A stretch of 64,000 bases of DNA from contig NC_132975.1 of NCBI RefSeq assembly GCF_047496725.1, forward strand, positions 7,824,501-7,888,500. Reading direction: 5' to 3'. Made by a program: the position numbers and the translations under genes. The notes beneath the pieces were generated by a model. The model was not told the DNA's origin, did not search any database, and saw only the letters and a list, made by a program, of their open reading frames with translations. The DNA is from Anoplolepis gracilipes (taxonomy: Eukaryota > Arthropoda > Insecta > Hymenoptera > Formicidae). Below are positions 32,641 through 44,001 of this stretch, one piece after another; the first letter of the stretch is position 1, and each line of letters begins with the position of its first letter.

Positions 32641-35600
32641 AAATTTAAATGACCATATTTAGTATCAGGCTTAATAAACATTCACAATATATCCAAACTA
32701 TAGTTTTTCCTTTTAGGGTCTAAATTAGTTAAAATAATCATTCAAAATGTATAAAAATCATTCAAAAATATAAAATCATGTAAAATATATTTGAAATAAA
32801 TAATATAAAATAAATAAATTTAAAATTGCTCGACGTTATTTGTTTGCGTTAGGAGAAATAATGCACAAAAGTGATAATATTAAAGATGATAAATTTAAAA
32901 CAAGACCTAAAAGGCACAAGATATAAAGATTTCAATAATTTCAATAAATTAATAATTCAAAATTTTTAAATATAAAATGAACACTGATAGTTATTAATTA
33001 CTCTTATAAGATTCTGAATAAATAAAACCAGAAACAATATATTCAAAATCCAGATAAGAATTAAAATGTAACTTTTTATGTTGGTTGGTACTTTATACAG
33101 AGAAAATACTTTAAATCTTATTTATTCAGCGATCTTGTATTAATTTTGTTATGTTTCTAAATAACGTATTATAAAAGTTTCGATTTTTAGATGTCGAAAC
33201 TTTTGAGATCGAGATATATACGTCTTTCATTTTTTATTAAAATTAAGTTTGTGTAAAATCGTATTAACGAAATACAAGTGAGCTTGTATTTAAGAGGATT
33301 TTGATAATCTGGTAGCATTGACAAAGAAAAAAGAGAACTAAATAAAGTAAGAACTAATGTGCGTAAATATCAGACGCAAAAAAGATTGTTTTAAAGATGC
33401 AGTTATTAGGACAATTTTTTTTAATTTTTTATATATTTTTACTTTTATTTTTATTATATACTTTTACTTTATATTTTTATTTAATTAGATATACAGAATA
33501 AAGACAGAGAAACATAAAAATAAGATAATATATTATTTTATATGATAACAATATTAAATCAAGATCATTTTATATAATTTGTTGTATGTGGAAAAACTTA
33601 AAAAAGATAAAAAATTTATAAAAATATCTGCACATATTTTTCTGACAGTTGGTAATTTTTAATTTTCTTTTCTTTTTGTATTTAATACATTATCATGAGT
33701 ACACATACTAAAAAAAGATTTAATATATTTTTCGAGTTGTTGATATACTTTTCATCGCAAATATAAAAACTGTTTGTTGACATCGCTATTTATAAACTCG
33801 CTTATTCGAGTACCAATGCAATGAATATTCAAGAAACTTACATATATTGCTCTACATTGTATATATCTTTTTTATTGTTTAAATTGCAAGAAAAAAAAAT
33901 AAATCTTTTAGAAAATAGGAAAGTGGGCGAATTCTCAATTGTCCGCACGTACAAATCTTTTTACGACATTTCAATTTGTGCGATGAATACGATATAATAC
34001 GATATAAACAAAAAAAATATTATGTACACATTTTAACCCTTTAACCGGTAAATTATTTTTGTTTAAGATTTTGGAAAAAACCAACATTTTTTATCTCACT
34101 TATCTTTGTTCTTTACAAAGATAAAATATAATATTTGAGAAATTTTAAAATTTATATAAAAGTTATATTTTATATAATATAAATAATCATAACTTAGTTT
34201 TTTTATTATAATTTAATGGTAATTAAGAACAATTTGTCGCTTGCCACATAATATTCGAGATGAAAGGAATTCGACACTATCGTTAAAAGGGTTAAAATTA
34301 ATATTAACGAATTAGAAAAGAAAAATTTGTAAATATGCTAATATGTGGTTACCATCAATCTGAACCGAAAGTAGATCGACTCTGTTTCTCCTTCGGAAAC
34401 GTCCTCGAGCTTTTAAAATTATAAATTTTTAGCCCCAATATACTTTCATAGCTTATAATTTTAACACATTAATTCTTTTTAAAGAAAATCTTTTTCATAA
34501 ATATTAAATCCTAATCCACACAATATTACTTGGACGTCTTGAATGAGAAATCGAAGTATAACAATGGCGAATAGGATTGGAGATTGAATCGGATTTTAAT
34601 TGTTCGCATCAACATTTGTTCATCAATTTTATATCTATTTTAGCAATTGTTCTTGAAATTGTTCAAAAAAGTTAATCATCATTTACGACTTTTTTTCTAG
34701 AATACCAGTTTTTAATTTGAATCTGATTTATCTGCGATCTTATTCATTTGTGATTATTCTAAATCAGCTTGGATTTTGAGTGATTAGCCTACCGGATAGC
34801 GTATGTGGTAGAGCGTACTAACTTATTTTTGTTTGTTGTTAAATGTTAAACTTTACCCGAATTTTAATACTAAACGTTATGTTAAATTTTGTATGCGTCT
34901 ATGTATTTTAAGATGGTTCTCCGCGCGTTTGTCACTACAATTAATATATTATGATTAACGTGTTCGAATCTGAAGATTATAGTAGATTATGTAAGGATGC
35001 ATAATTATAAAGAGATATAAATTTGTTTTAATGTAATACGAGTTATAATGTCGATAAGTTTTTGTTAATATCGATATGAGGAAATTTTACTGCCAGTAAT
35101 TGGATTTAAACAAAATGTCTCAAAAAGATTTATATAATACTTTTTTTACCTTTTAATATGTGACTTTACATTAATAAAAATTTATTTGTATTACAAAATG
35201 AGTTATAACTTTGATTTTTTTAATTTAATTAGCCTTGTATAAAACTTGTACATATATAATTGTGAATATTTTATTATAACATTTAATTGAAAGTTATTTT
35301 TATTCAGTATTGTTTCAGTAAATTATTTTATAAATCTTTGCTATATATTACTTTTTGAGATATTCTGTATTTTTCGCTCGCATAATAGAATTATGTTCTT
35401 CGATATTTAATTCGTTATGTCAATTATTAGAAAAGGATACTGTTGTGTAAAATATGTAGCGAAATTTTTTACCTTTAAGTCAAACTAAATGTCCGGTAGG
35501 CTTTCAAATATTTGTCACAATGGGCTGTCTTATTGTTAGATAAAAATATTAAGTGATGCCTCTTTCGAGAAACAACCGATTGGTTGGCTATCATCCTTGG

Positions 35601-36239
35601 TCGGATGATTCTTCCTAGGAAACGTCAAGATGCTAAAGGTAAATCTAGGAACGTAAGAAAATAATACGATAGAATCACGCGAAAAAGACACATCGAACTG
35701 AGTAATAGAACACTAGTACATGGTCTCGCTAAAATGGCTGATAGAGTTTTATATAATAGCAAAATTTCACAACTTAATTTTCTTGTTTCAAATTTTATCT
35801 ACAAATTAATGTAATGGAAAGAATTATAAAATATAATGTGTAAGAATTTTTTTTTAGGGATAAAAAACTTAGAACGGTGGATGTAGTCTTTGAAACAGAT
35901 TTTACATGATTAAAGGTAAAAAAGTATTATAGTTTGACTTTTAATGAAAGAAATATGTCTCACGACTTGATTTTTGCTCGATTATTCTTACAGGGACATT
36001 TTAGAATAAAGTTTAAAAATATAATTTAACTTTTTCCGGCATTAATTACAGTATTCTTTTCTTCAGTAAAAGAAAGAAGTAAAAATATTTTTATCGTGCG
36101 CGTCTATATTTTTGGTACATGCTATAATATATAATATTTCAGTGATTAAAAATTAAGCATATACTAATTATACTATTTCATAATTATTCATTGTTTCTCT
36201 CATAATTTTTTTCTAAAGAAAAAACGTGACGATAATCAT
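32641..36239. other. AT-rich gene-free region downstream of Hr3
   Basis: No coding signal. A short hairpin ATCATCC-TTGGTC-GGATGAT lies at about 35600 in a slightly less AT-rich patch (35560-35660). The rest is AT-rich with many short A/T runs. Confidence 0.55.
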
Positions 36240-38960
36240 AAAATTGGCAAGTTTAAGTTATCATTTTATTCATTCACGCGTAGATCATTTACTGGTGTCC
36301 GGCGTATCGCGAACATCTCATGCGCATCCTTCACGGCGACGACGACGATGACAACGTCAGGAACATATTTACAACTTGTCGACTGAATAGTTCTATACTC
36401 ATACGGTGCTTACGACAGGGAGCAAACCAGGTACAAGCGTTGTTTAATCATATATTCGTCTCCTTTCTGTTGCAGATAATTTCCTTCGTAATGAACGTAT
36501 TGGGCCTTAAATAAACATAAAAACATTGTTATATATAAAGTATACATAAAAAGCAACATAAAGTATATACAGAAGAAATATATATATATATATAAATATA
36601 AATATATAAATATATACATAGTGTGGATGCGTATGTGTATACGCGCACGCGATACGTCTCACCGACGCAAAGGTGTATACACATACGCACATGTCGTTAT
36701 AAGATTATATTATATAGACAAAGAAAAAAAATCGCGAATGCGTGCGAAGCGAACGAGCGAGCGAAAGCGAGAGAATGTGCGTGTGTAAGCGAGAATTACG
36801 GACGAATGAATACGAGTGAAGATGAAATAGAGCGAGAGAACTGACAATGAGATATCGGTTGTTACGATATATACATAAGGTATATATTGTATTAATTAAA
36901 AAGAAACAAAAATAATAGAGAGGGAGGAGAGAGGGGAAGAGGGAAACGGTGATTAACCAAGTCCTGCTTGGATGGTCCTAGGACGATATAATATAATATA
37001 ATATTATAATCGAGAATTGGCATTTTTTTTACAAGAAGAAAATCTCGATCGGGCCGCTCGTGCGATATAAAGACCGATATTATCACACCGTCGAACGGAG
37101 AGAATACGAGAGCGAACAAACCCAGCGAATAGCGTCGGCGAAGGGTTGAGCTTATATTGTTGAGGGCGAGGAACTATGAAACTGCGTCAAAGTTGGATGT
37201 AATTAAACGTAATAATGGCGATAATGAGGATGTTTTTATCACATTTTAGAATTTTTTCTTCGCTTGATCCTCTTTTATGTTGCAACTTTATCTCACCTTT
37301 GTTATTAATTATATTTGTATTCTGATCATCAATCACACAGACAAAAAATAAAATTTAGTACAAAAGAAATTTACGCGTGATTATATTAATAATAAAATAT
37401 AGATATGTATGATAAGGAATAAATTAAATTGAATAAATGAAGCGTTAACAATTAGAAAATGTGATGAAAACTATCAAAATTATAAAAGAAGAAAATTTAG
37501 GAACAGGCAAGAAGAGAGAGAGAGAGACAGGGAATTTAGGAGCAAGTTACATAAAAGTCAAAAGGGTGAAAAATCGATAACAAGAAATTAAAAGAACTGA
37601 TGAAAACATGATCATCAATCGTCATTATCATAGTCAACTTGTGCTGTGAGATGATCAAAGTTTCTTCTTGCCGCTCGTACAACCGGTAAAGGACGCGTCG
37701 CTTCGCTAAATATTCAAATAAGTTTTACTAACAAAGTAAAGTCAGACTTAAACGAGCAAGTATAAAGCACCGTCTTCAATTTAAAGATACGACAGAGCTA
37801 GATCTAGAGATACCCTTTTAATCACGATTATCTTAGCACGTATTACACATCATCGATTCGATACTTGAAATTTCTTTTGTCTTAGCAAGAATATTCGAAT
37901 AAACGCGTCCTTACAATTAGTTTAAATGCAAAAATGTCGGCAGCGGTTACGCGTTCTGCCGTCGTCGCGACTTCGAGTAGTGATTCGAGTATAGTTCTGA
38001 GCTACTTTATATATATATATATATATATAGCATAAATACATATATATAAATAAAAAATATATATAAATTAATAAATATATAAATATATATAAATAAATAA
38101 ATATATATATATAAACCTCTCTTATACATATGGGAATATATTTCGAAGAGCGGGACGATCGAGATTCGACGGTCCTTGCGATTAATGAGTATGATAAGCG
38201 CTATAGATAGAGATTCCTCGTCCCTGGACCAACTCGGCCGGATTACACGAATAACGATGACACATTACACACGCTCACGAAAATCCATACACTTACAATA
38301 CATACACAGGGACAAACAAAGGGAAAGAAAGGGAATGAAAGAGAGAAAGAAAGAGAATGAAAGTGAGAGCGAGAGAAAAATATATGAATTGACGCGCGGA
38401 TGTAACTTTCACGGATGCAGGCGTAGATAGAGCTAATCGACTGCATTATGCGCGCGCATTAAAAACGTTTTTGGTACTGTACGGCACTTGTATGACGCGT
38501 CTCTTTATACGTAAATCCGTATACTTCTTATGGATAAAAAAAAACATACAATAGCCCGTCGTTGCGCGCTGAGACACCCTCACGAAGCGTTTATATACGC
38601 ACCGTCACCGGCTTTCCTCGCTGTCGTCGATCATTGATCGAAGATCAGAATGGAAATTAAGAAGGATTTAAAAACGGCTGGCTGTTATTCATCGACACTT
38701 TCGCGACCGCCCGCGTATTTTTAGATGAGAATTACATCGTTTGACGCCGGGCCGATTAAAATGCATTCGTACGCCTTCGCGTCGTTGCTAAGTATAAAAT
38801 TATGTTGCTATGGCAGGCTGGAATAAAAAAGGTATTCGTACGCCATCGCCTTTCTGCTATAAATAATGCTACGTTGTTAAGAAGCTGAAATAATAAAAGT
38901 ATTTGTAAGTCGCACCTTGTGCTTTTATTATAAATATTTTTAACTTGTTTATATATATGA
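36240..38960. other. Moderately GC-rich gene-free region between Hr3 and DCTN6
   Basis: No protein is recognisable. The region holds a GACGACGATGAC run (36335-36355), a short TA repeat (38006-38030), purine-rich GAAAGAGA stretches (38320-38380), the TCGATCATTGATCGA near-palindrome (38627-38641) and the diverged tandem repeat at 38765. It could be a distal 3'UTR, a non-coding RNA or enhancers. Confidence 0.3.
38765..38940 (+). repeat. Diverged tandem repeat, about 68-bp unit, nearly three copies
   Basis: Copies begin near 38765, 38834 and 38901. Each starts ATTYGTA with a CGCC/CGCACC-like segment. The first two continue through GTTGYTAWG, GCTGRAATA and an A-rich end; the third is partial. Each copy carries AATAAA/ATAAAA-type runs. 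There is no coding frame. Confidence 0.6.
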
Positions 38961-41361
38961 GAGATGAGATATTTAAACTCTTAAGAATCTTAAAGATATA
39001 CAGAGAGCTTGTAATATATCGATTTAAAGAATAATGCTCTATATATATATATATATTTAAAACTACAACACATGTTTTTATTTAAGAGTTACTTATAACG
39101 ATGACGTGCGAATACTACATGTGTCTCATTCTATAGTAAATTTGTTTAAGGCAAATTATATTGCAGCTAATTATGTAAACCCTAAACGGTATAAGCGGGG
39201 TATGACAGATCGTTTTTAATTATAGAAACTTCATAGCGCTATTATTATTTGTTTGTATTTATAAAGTTTACTATAAATAAATCTAATTTCCACACACATA
39301 TAAATTACAGACATCTCTTTTATTTTTTTGATGTGAGTGTATATAAGTATTTATTATTATAAAATCTACGCAGTATGTTGTGTGTTTGTCTCTCGTTCGG
39401 CCTTTTTATATAATTCCGTAAGTAAAATAATTTATACTGTTTAGGGTAAAACAGTCTTCAACAGTTATCACATATTTAACCCATTATAGTTTCTTTTTCA
39501 AAAGTTTATAATAATGATGAAATAATGCCAGAAAAAAATTTTCAGAGATTTATGCTAAAAATTCTGAACATTTTTTTTTGGACATTTAACTTTTCCACAC
39601 ATCTGATAACAATATTAAGGTAGTTATAATCTACTTATATTTGTATTTAGTGTAACACCGCAATTCTATATAAAATATAAATATAATATAATAATTGTGA
39701 TCTTTAATGGGTTAAAAATGTACCGATATCAAAACTGCATAAATTTGCAGTTAAATATTAGCGGTTGCGAAAGTGTTAAGAATATATTGTTATTAGCTCT
39801 TTATAGTTCGATTTATACTACGTATTTATATTATTATTTGCTCGAATGACAGGATTATTAAAACTACACGTTAAAATAGATTAGCTTGATTAATAACTTG
39901 CAATTCTTAAATATGCAATGGCTTCATAATTTTTATTGAATATATCATTGTTATTTACGAATGTTAACGTAAATTTTACAGCAATTTAATATGATAAAAA
40001 ATATTAAATTTGCTCATGACACAATATATTAACTTAATAGAATATTAATCTTTTGTTATTCATATCTATTAAATTTGAGAAAAAATTAGATCCTAATCTT
40101 GAAAAAAGATTTCAAATTTTATGTTATGTTTGATACATAGTTTTAATTTTTTACATCACAAAATTTTAAATATTTTTTATCTTTCTTTAAGTTTATTAAA
40201 TTTATGAATTTTTAGTTTTTCAAAATTCTTACCCCTGAATCTTGGGTCTTTTAAATACATTTTAATCTTTGAATTGTCATTACATAATTCGTCCCTTCTC
40301 GAATTGATTGTTAAAAGAAATCTTGAGTTTGAAAAACATTATCAGCAAAGAACGGGAAAACAGAATACTTTAATCCTAATTGAAATAGTGCTAATTATAA
40401 TATCTCATTTTAAAGATTTAAAATTATTTTAAACTTTTAAAGTGAAAATAAATAAACAAGTGTTCATTATTGTTTTTTAAAACATTTTAAGATGATTTTA
40501 AAATAAGATGAAATGATGCAAATACGTAATTACATACAATAAGATCGTAATTAAATTAATGAATAACTCTCGGATGCATATACAGATCAATTTTATTCCC
40601 TTACAAATTTCTTCTTATAGTCAAAAATTATATATTTGTACTCTTTATATCTGTCTTATTTAAATTACTTTTTTTGCTATATGTAATCAAATTATATTAA
40701 TAATATTAATATAAATCTTTGGTATGAAAAACAATAATTCCTTTATTTCTTCAGAAGAGATAAAAGTATCTAAATACAAGTGTCACACAAAGAAGGCAGC
40801 TCTAGTTATTTTATATTACTTTTAGATAGATTACTTTTAGATAATGAATTAACAACGTATTTACATTATATTCGCATAATATTTGTTTCTACAAATGCAA
40901 AGATAAAATCTAATTTTCTCAAATTTTAAGAACTGAGTCAATCCCATTTTCATCGATGAAATTGATTGAAGAAAGAAAGGCTAATTTTTTATTCTTCTTG
41001 AATAAGCTCGTTTATATAATAACACAGTATGCAAGAGAACGACTTATTGTTAGTATACATCCGAGAGGGTCGGACACGATTGAAAAAAAGATCGACGAGA
41101 GCGACGGCAAATCCGTCACGGTGCGCCGACTGACACGCTTTCGGACGGTTGCATATACTTATAGTGAAAAATTACGAGAATGCATATTATTCTGCCGATT
41201 AACGAATAAGTGCGTAGGATTCGTTTAATTGTAGATCAAACACGTACACAGTCATGTTACGCGCGAGTGCAAAATGCATACCATCTACGATACCCTTCTT
41301 CGCTCACATCTTTATCCCCTTATTCAAGAGCAACACACTACACAAATACACACATTACACA

Positions 41362-41410
<49 letters not shown>

Positions 41411-42600
41411 TACATACGCGTATACGAAAATACACATACACAAAATACACACGCGTATAATAAGGCGCAACACGTACACGCGCACGCACGTTGCAATTAG
41501 ACGTTATTATCGCAATTTGGAGTTAAATTTTATAATATATAATATATAAAAAATATATATAATAAATAAAAGTTGACGGATAATATAGAGTTATATTAAA
41601 TATCTAAACGAAAATACTCGTGTGTTTCTCATGTGTGAATATATTATCCCTTTTGTTGCGTAATCACAATCGAAATTTCCCTTCTCTCTCGTATCCCTAC
41701 AATAGTTTAGATAAGTAGAATAGAATGTGTATTTACACATTTGCACCAACAATGTTTTCATACTGTATGTTCTTCAATTTTTATCATATAGGTAAACTAA
41801 TTTTTTTTACTTCTGTACATCTTAATAAATATTACTTAACGTTTTAACATAAACGTAGTTAACATACTAGACTCGTATATTCAATCGAGTAAATATTTCG
41901 TATTGACTTTTAAAATTTATTTAGCTCTTATTAGATATGTATATAAAAAAGTTATTTATGAAACATAAAATATTACTCAAATGTATTTTTTTTCTTATTT
42001 TTGTATAAAAATGAAAGAATATTTTAGAATTGTACATATATATATATTACATTCTCAATAGCTGCTTTTTTTAATTCAATATTTAAGGAAGAATAATGAA
42101 AACTTTAAATTTTATATTATCTTTATACAAAGTTATAATGGTATTTTAATCTTTTTTACTGTTCAATATATTTTAAACATTTTAGAAATTATTTTTATTT
42201 CAGTTTAATCAGTTTCTAAATTACTTAATTGTAATCAATATTAATATATGTAATAAATAACAATAAATGTATTTTGATAAAAATTTTAAATTAATAATTT
42301 ATAACATTTTTTACAATAACAATGACAACAACAATAATTTCGATATAGGTATGTTTAGTCAACTTGTATGTATGTGTTAAAAAGTAAATTTTTATTTTAC
42401 AGATATAGAGAAATTAATATCATAAAAATATAAATTTTAGTTTCATACATATTACATTTATTGATAAGTTATCTGACTTTATTGTTTTGTAAATACTTTC
42501 AGAATTTTCTTTCAATATATTATTTCTTTTGATAGCATCAGTATTTGAATAAATTTTTAAATTTTCATGCACGATCTATCGAAAGAAAACTCGAAGTACT
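38961..42600. other. AT-rich gene-free region upstream of DCTN6
   Basis: No gene is seen. It contains a GC-richer patch (41040-41330), the (CA)n tract at 41363-41407 and AT-rich DNA up to the DCTN6 promoter. Confidence 0.55.
41363..41407 (+). repeat. (CA)n microsatellite
   Basis: About 22 AC/CA units flanked by further imperfect CACA-rich sequence to 41455. Confidence 0.95.
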
Positions 42601-42606
42601 TCGATG

Positions 42607-42614
42607 TATCGATA
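42607..42614. promoter_or_regulatory. DRE-like TATCGATA element upstream of DCTN6
   Basis: The palindromic 8-mer TATCGATA is the core of the Drosophila DNA replication-related element bound by DREF, and contains CGATA as bound by BEAF-32. It is 47 bp upstream of the ATG, as in TATA-less housekeeping promoters. Confidence 0.5.
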
Positions 42615-42660
42615 TCAAGCGGTCTATACTTACGTCTTCAGTAAAGAACTGTCATCGTAA

Positions 42661-42710
42661 ATGGACGGAAAAACGACTTCTAACAATTCTTCGGCCTATC
42701 GCCGCGCCAA
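42661..42710 (+). CDS. DCTN6: DCTN6 coding exon 1
   Basis: ATG to AA|GTAAGT encodes MDGKTTSNNSSAYRRA plus two bases of an Asn codon completed by exon 2. The start lies 47 bp after the TATCGATA element. Confidence 0.85.
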
Positions 42711-43977
42711 GTAAGTTTCGTAATAATTACATGAAATATATAATATTACACTGATATTTGACTTAATAAATTTTAATACTTATTAGAAGTTTTCACATCA
42801 TGTTATAATGTTGAATTATATTGGAGGTTAGTTTGATGCTTCTTAACCTGATTATACTTAAATCAATATGTAAATATGTACAAAAAAAATTTTAATGAAG
42901 ATTGATTAAGCTAAACATACGATGTTTTTTAATATACATTATATATTAAAGTAATATAACGAAAAAAATAAAGAACTAGAAGAGAGAGGGAGAGAAAGTA
43001 CTATGTATTAATATTTTATTAAATTTTTATACATAAACAGATAATTATATACATTTACAATTATATTTTTATAGCTTAAAAATTGCACCTGGTGCAGTAG
43101 TGTGCGAAGAAAGTATTCTGAAAGGAGACATTTCTATTGGTGCGAAAACAATAATTCATCCTAGAGCATGTATTCTAGCGGAGGCTGGTCCAATTATTAT
43201 AGGAGAAGGCAATATAATCGAAGAAATGGCAACTATAGCCAACAAGTAAATTTAATATATTTACATTGTTTACAGAAGGTTTTATAAACTAGGTTTTATT
43301 GATATATTGTATTATTTACTTTACAGATTACCATCTGACAGTCCAGAATCTGTAACAGTACCAGTACAGATAATAGGAAACTATAATGTCTTTGAAACTG
43401 ATTGTACGTGTGAATCATTTAAAGTTGGAGATAACAATATTTTGGAAGCAAAAGGTATATAAATATAAGTATAATACTTCAACAGTTTATTTTTTTTAAT
43501 TTAAAATAGATATGATTGTGATATTAGATCAACACAAGTAGAACTAATTTTATATTAGGCCAAAAAATTATTTAAGAGAATGATTAAATAAGATTGATAA
43601 AAATATTAATGATAAATTTTGATACACTCAAATAACGTGTTTTTGTTCAAAGCACATGTTGGTCGAGAAATTGAATTAACCAATGGATGCGTAATTGGAG
43701 CCGCATGCTCCTTGACTGAACGAGAAATTGTACCAGAAAATATGATAATATATGGAAGTCAGTGTCAACGTAGGGAAATGAATGACAAACCATATGTAAG
43801 CGTTATATATTATTATTTATTCGATTATTTTATAATATAAAATTTGTTTTATTTTTTTATTCTATTCTGTATTAGCCTCAGATTGGGCAACTGGATTTTC
43901 TGCTTAAAGTGCTCCCAAACTATCATCATTTTCGTAAGTCGAATATGAAACCAAAGTCTGGGACTAATAATATGTAA
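42661..43977 (+). CDS. DCTN6: Dynactin subunit 6 (p27), 5 exons, complete
   Basis: Five exons join to 594 nt, a 197-residue protein close to the roughly 190 residues usual for DCTN6. After a short Ser/Asn N-terminus the protein shows hexapeptide-repeat (left-handed beta-helix) strands: LKIAPGAVVCEESILKGDISIGAKTIIHPRA, IIIGEGNIIEEMATI, IIGNYNVFE, FKVGDNNILEAKAHVGREIELTNGCVIGAACSL, then a C-terminal helix around PQIGQLDFLLKVLPNYHHF. The family pairs with p25 in the pointed-end complex of dynactin, which helps link cargo to cytoplasmic dynein. The gene is compact (introns about 80-360 bp) and near-housekeeping in context, with a DRE-like element upstream. It is not obviously related to its developmental-gene neighbours. 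Confidence 0.95.
43075..43245 (+). CDS. DCTN6: DCTN6 coding exon 2
   Basis: The acceptor is TTTTTATAG and the donor AA|GTAAAT. It encodes the first hexapeptide-repeat coils (IAPGAVV..., ISIGAKTIIHP, IIIGEGNIIEEMATIAN). Confidence 0.95.
43327..43454 (+). CDS. DCTN6: DCTN6 coding exon 3
   Basis: The acceptor is CTTTACAG and the donor G|GTATAT. It encodes LPSDSPESVTVPVQ and the strand IIGNYNVFETDCTCESFKV, typical of the p27 loop and following beta-helix coils. Confidence 0.95.
43653..43795 (+). CDS. DCTN6: DCTN6 coding exon 4
   Basis: The acceptor is TTCAAAG and the donor TAT|GTAAGC. It encodes HVGREIELTNGCVIGAACSL and IVPENMIIYGSQCQRREM, the last coils of the beta-helix. Confidence 0.95.
43876..43977 (+). 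CDS. DCTN6: DCTN6 coding exon 5, stop TAA
   Basis: The acceptor is CTGTATTAG. It encodes PQIGQLDFLLKVLPNYHHF and a basic tail ending at TAA. An AATAAA hexamer follows at 43996-44001, 19 bp past the stop, consistent with a very short 3'UTR. Confidence 0.93.
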   Translation, partial: PQIGQLDFLLKVLPNYHHFRKSNMKPKSGTNNM

Positions 43978-43995
43978 TATTTAATTTTTTATAAT

Positions 43996-44001
43996 AATAA
44001 A
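43996..44001 (+). terminator. Polyadenylation hexamer of DCTN6
   Basis: Canonical AATAAA 19 bp after the DCTN6 stop codon. It is the first such signal downstream of the gene. Confidence 0.55.

Noticed and set aside
34785..34975. tRNA-like A box (GTGGTAGAGCG) and B-box-like GTTCGAATC 150 bp apart, possible SINE or tRNA
   Set aside because: The spacing is too large for a tRNA, no cloverleaf forms, and there is no repeat structure or tail. An 11-bp AGCCTACCGGA with inverted partner at 35491 is too short to define an element.
35590..35615. Short hairpin ATCATCC-TTGGTC-GGATGAT as a microRNA precursor
   Set aside because: The stem is only 7 bp with no extended pairing, too short for a pre-miRNA.
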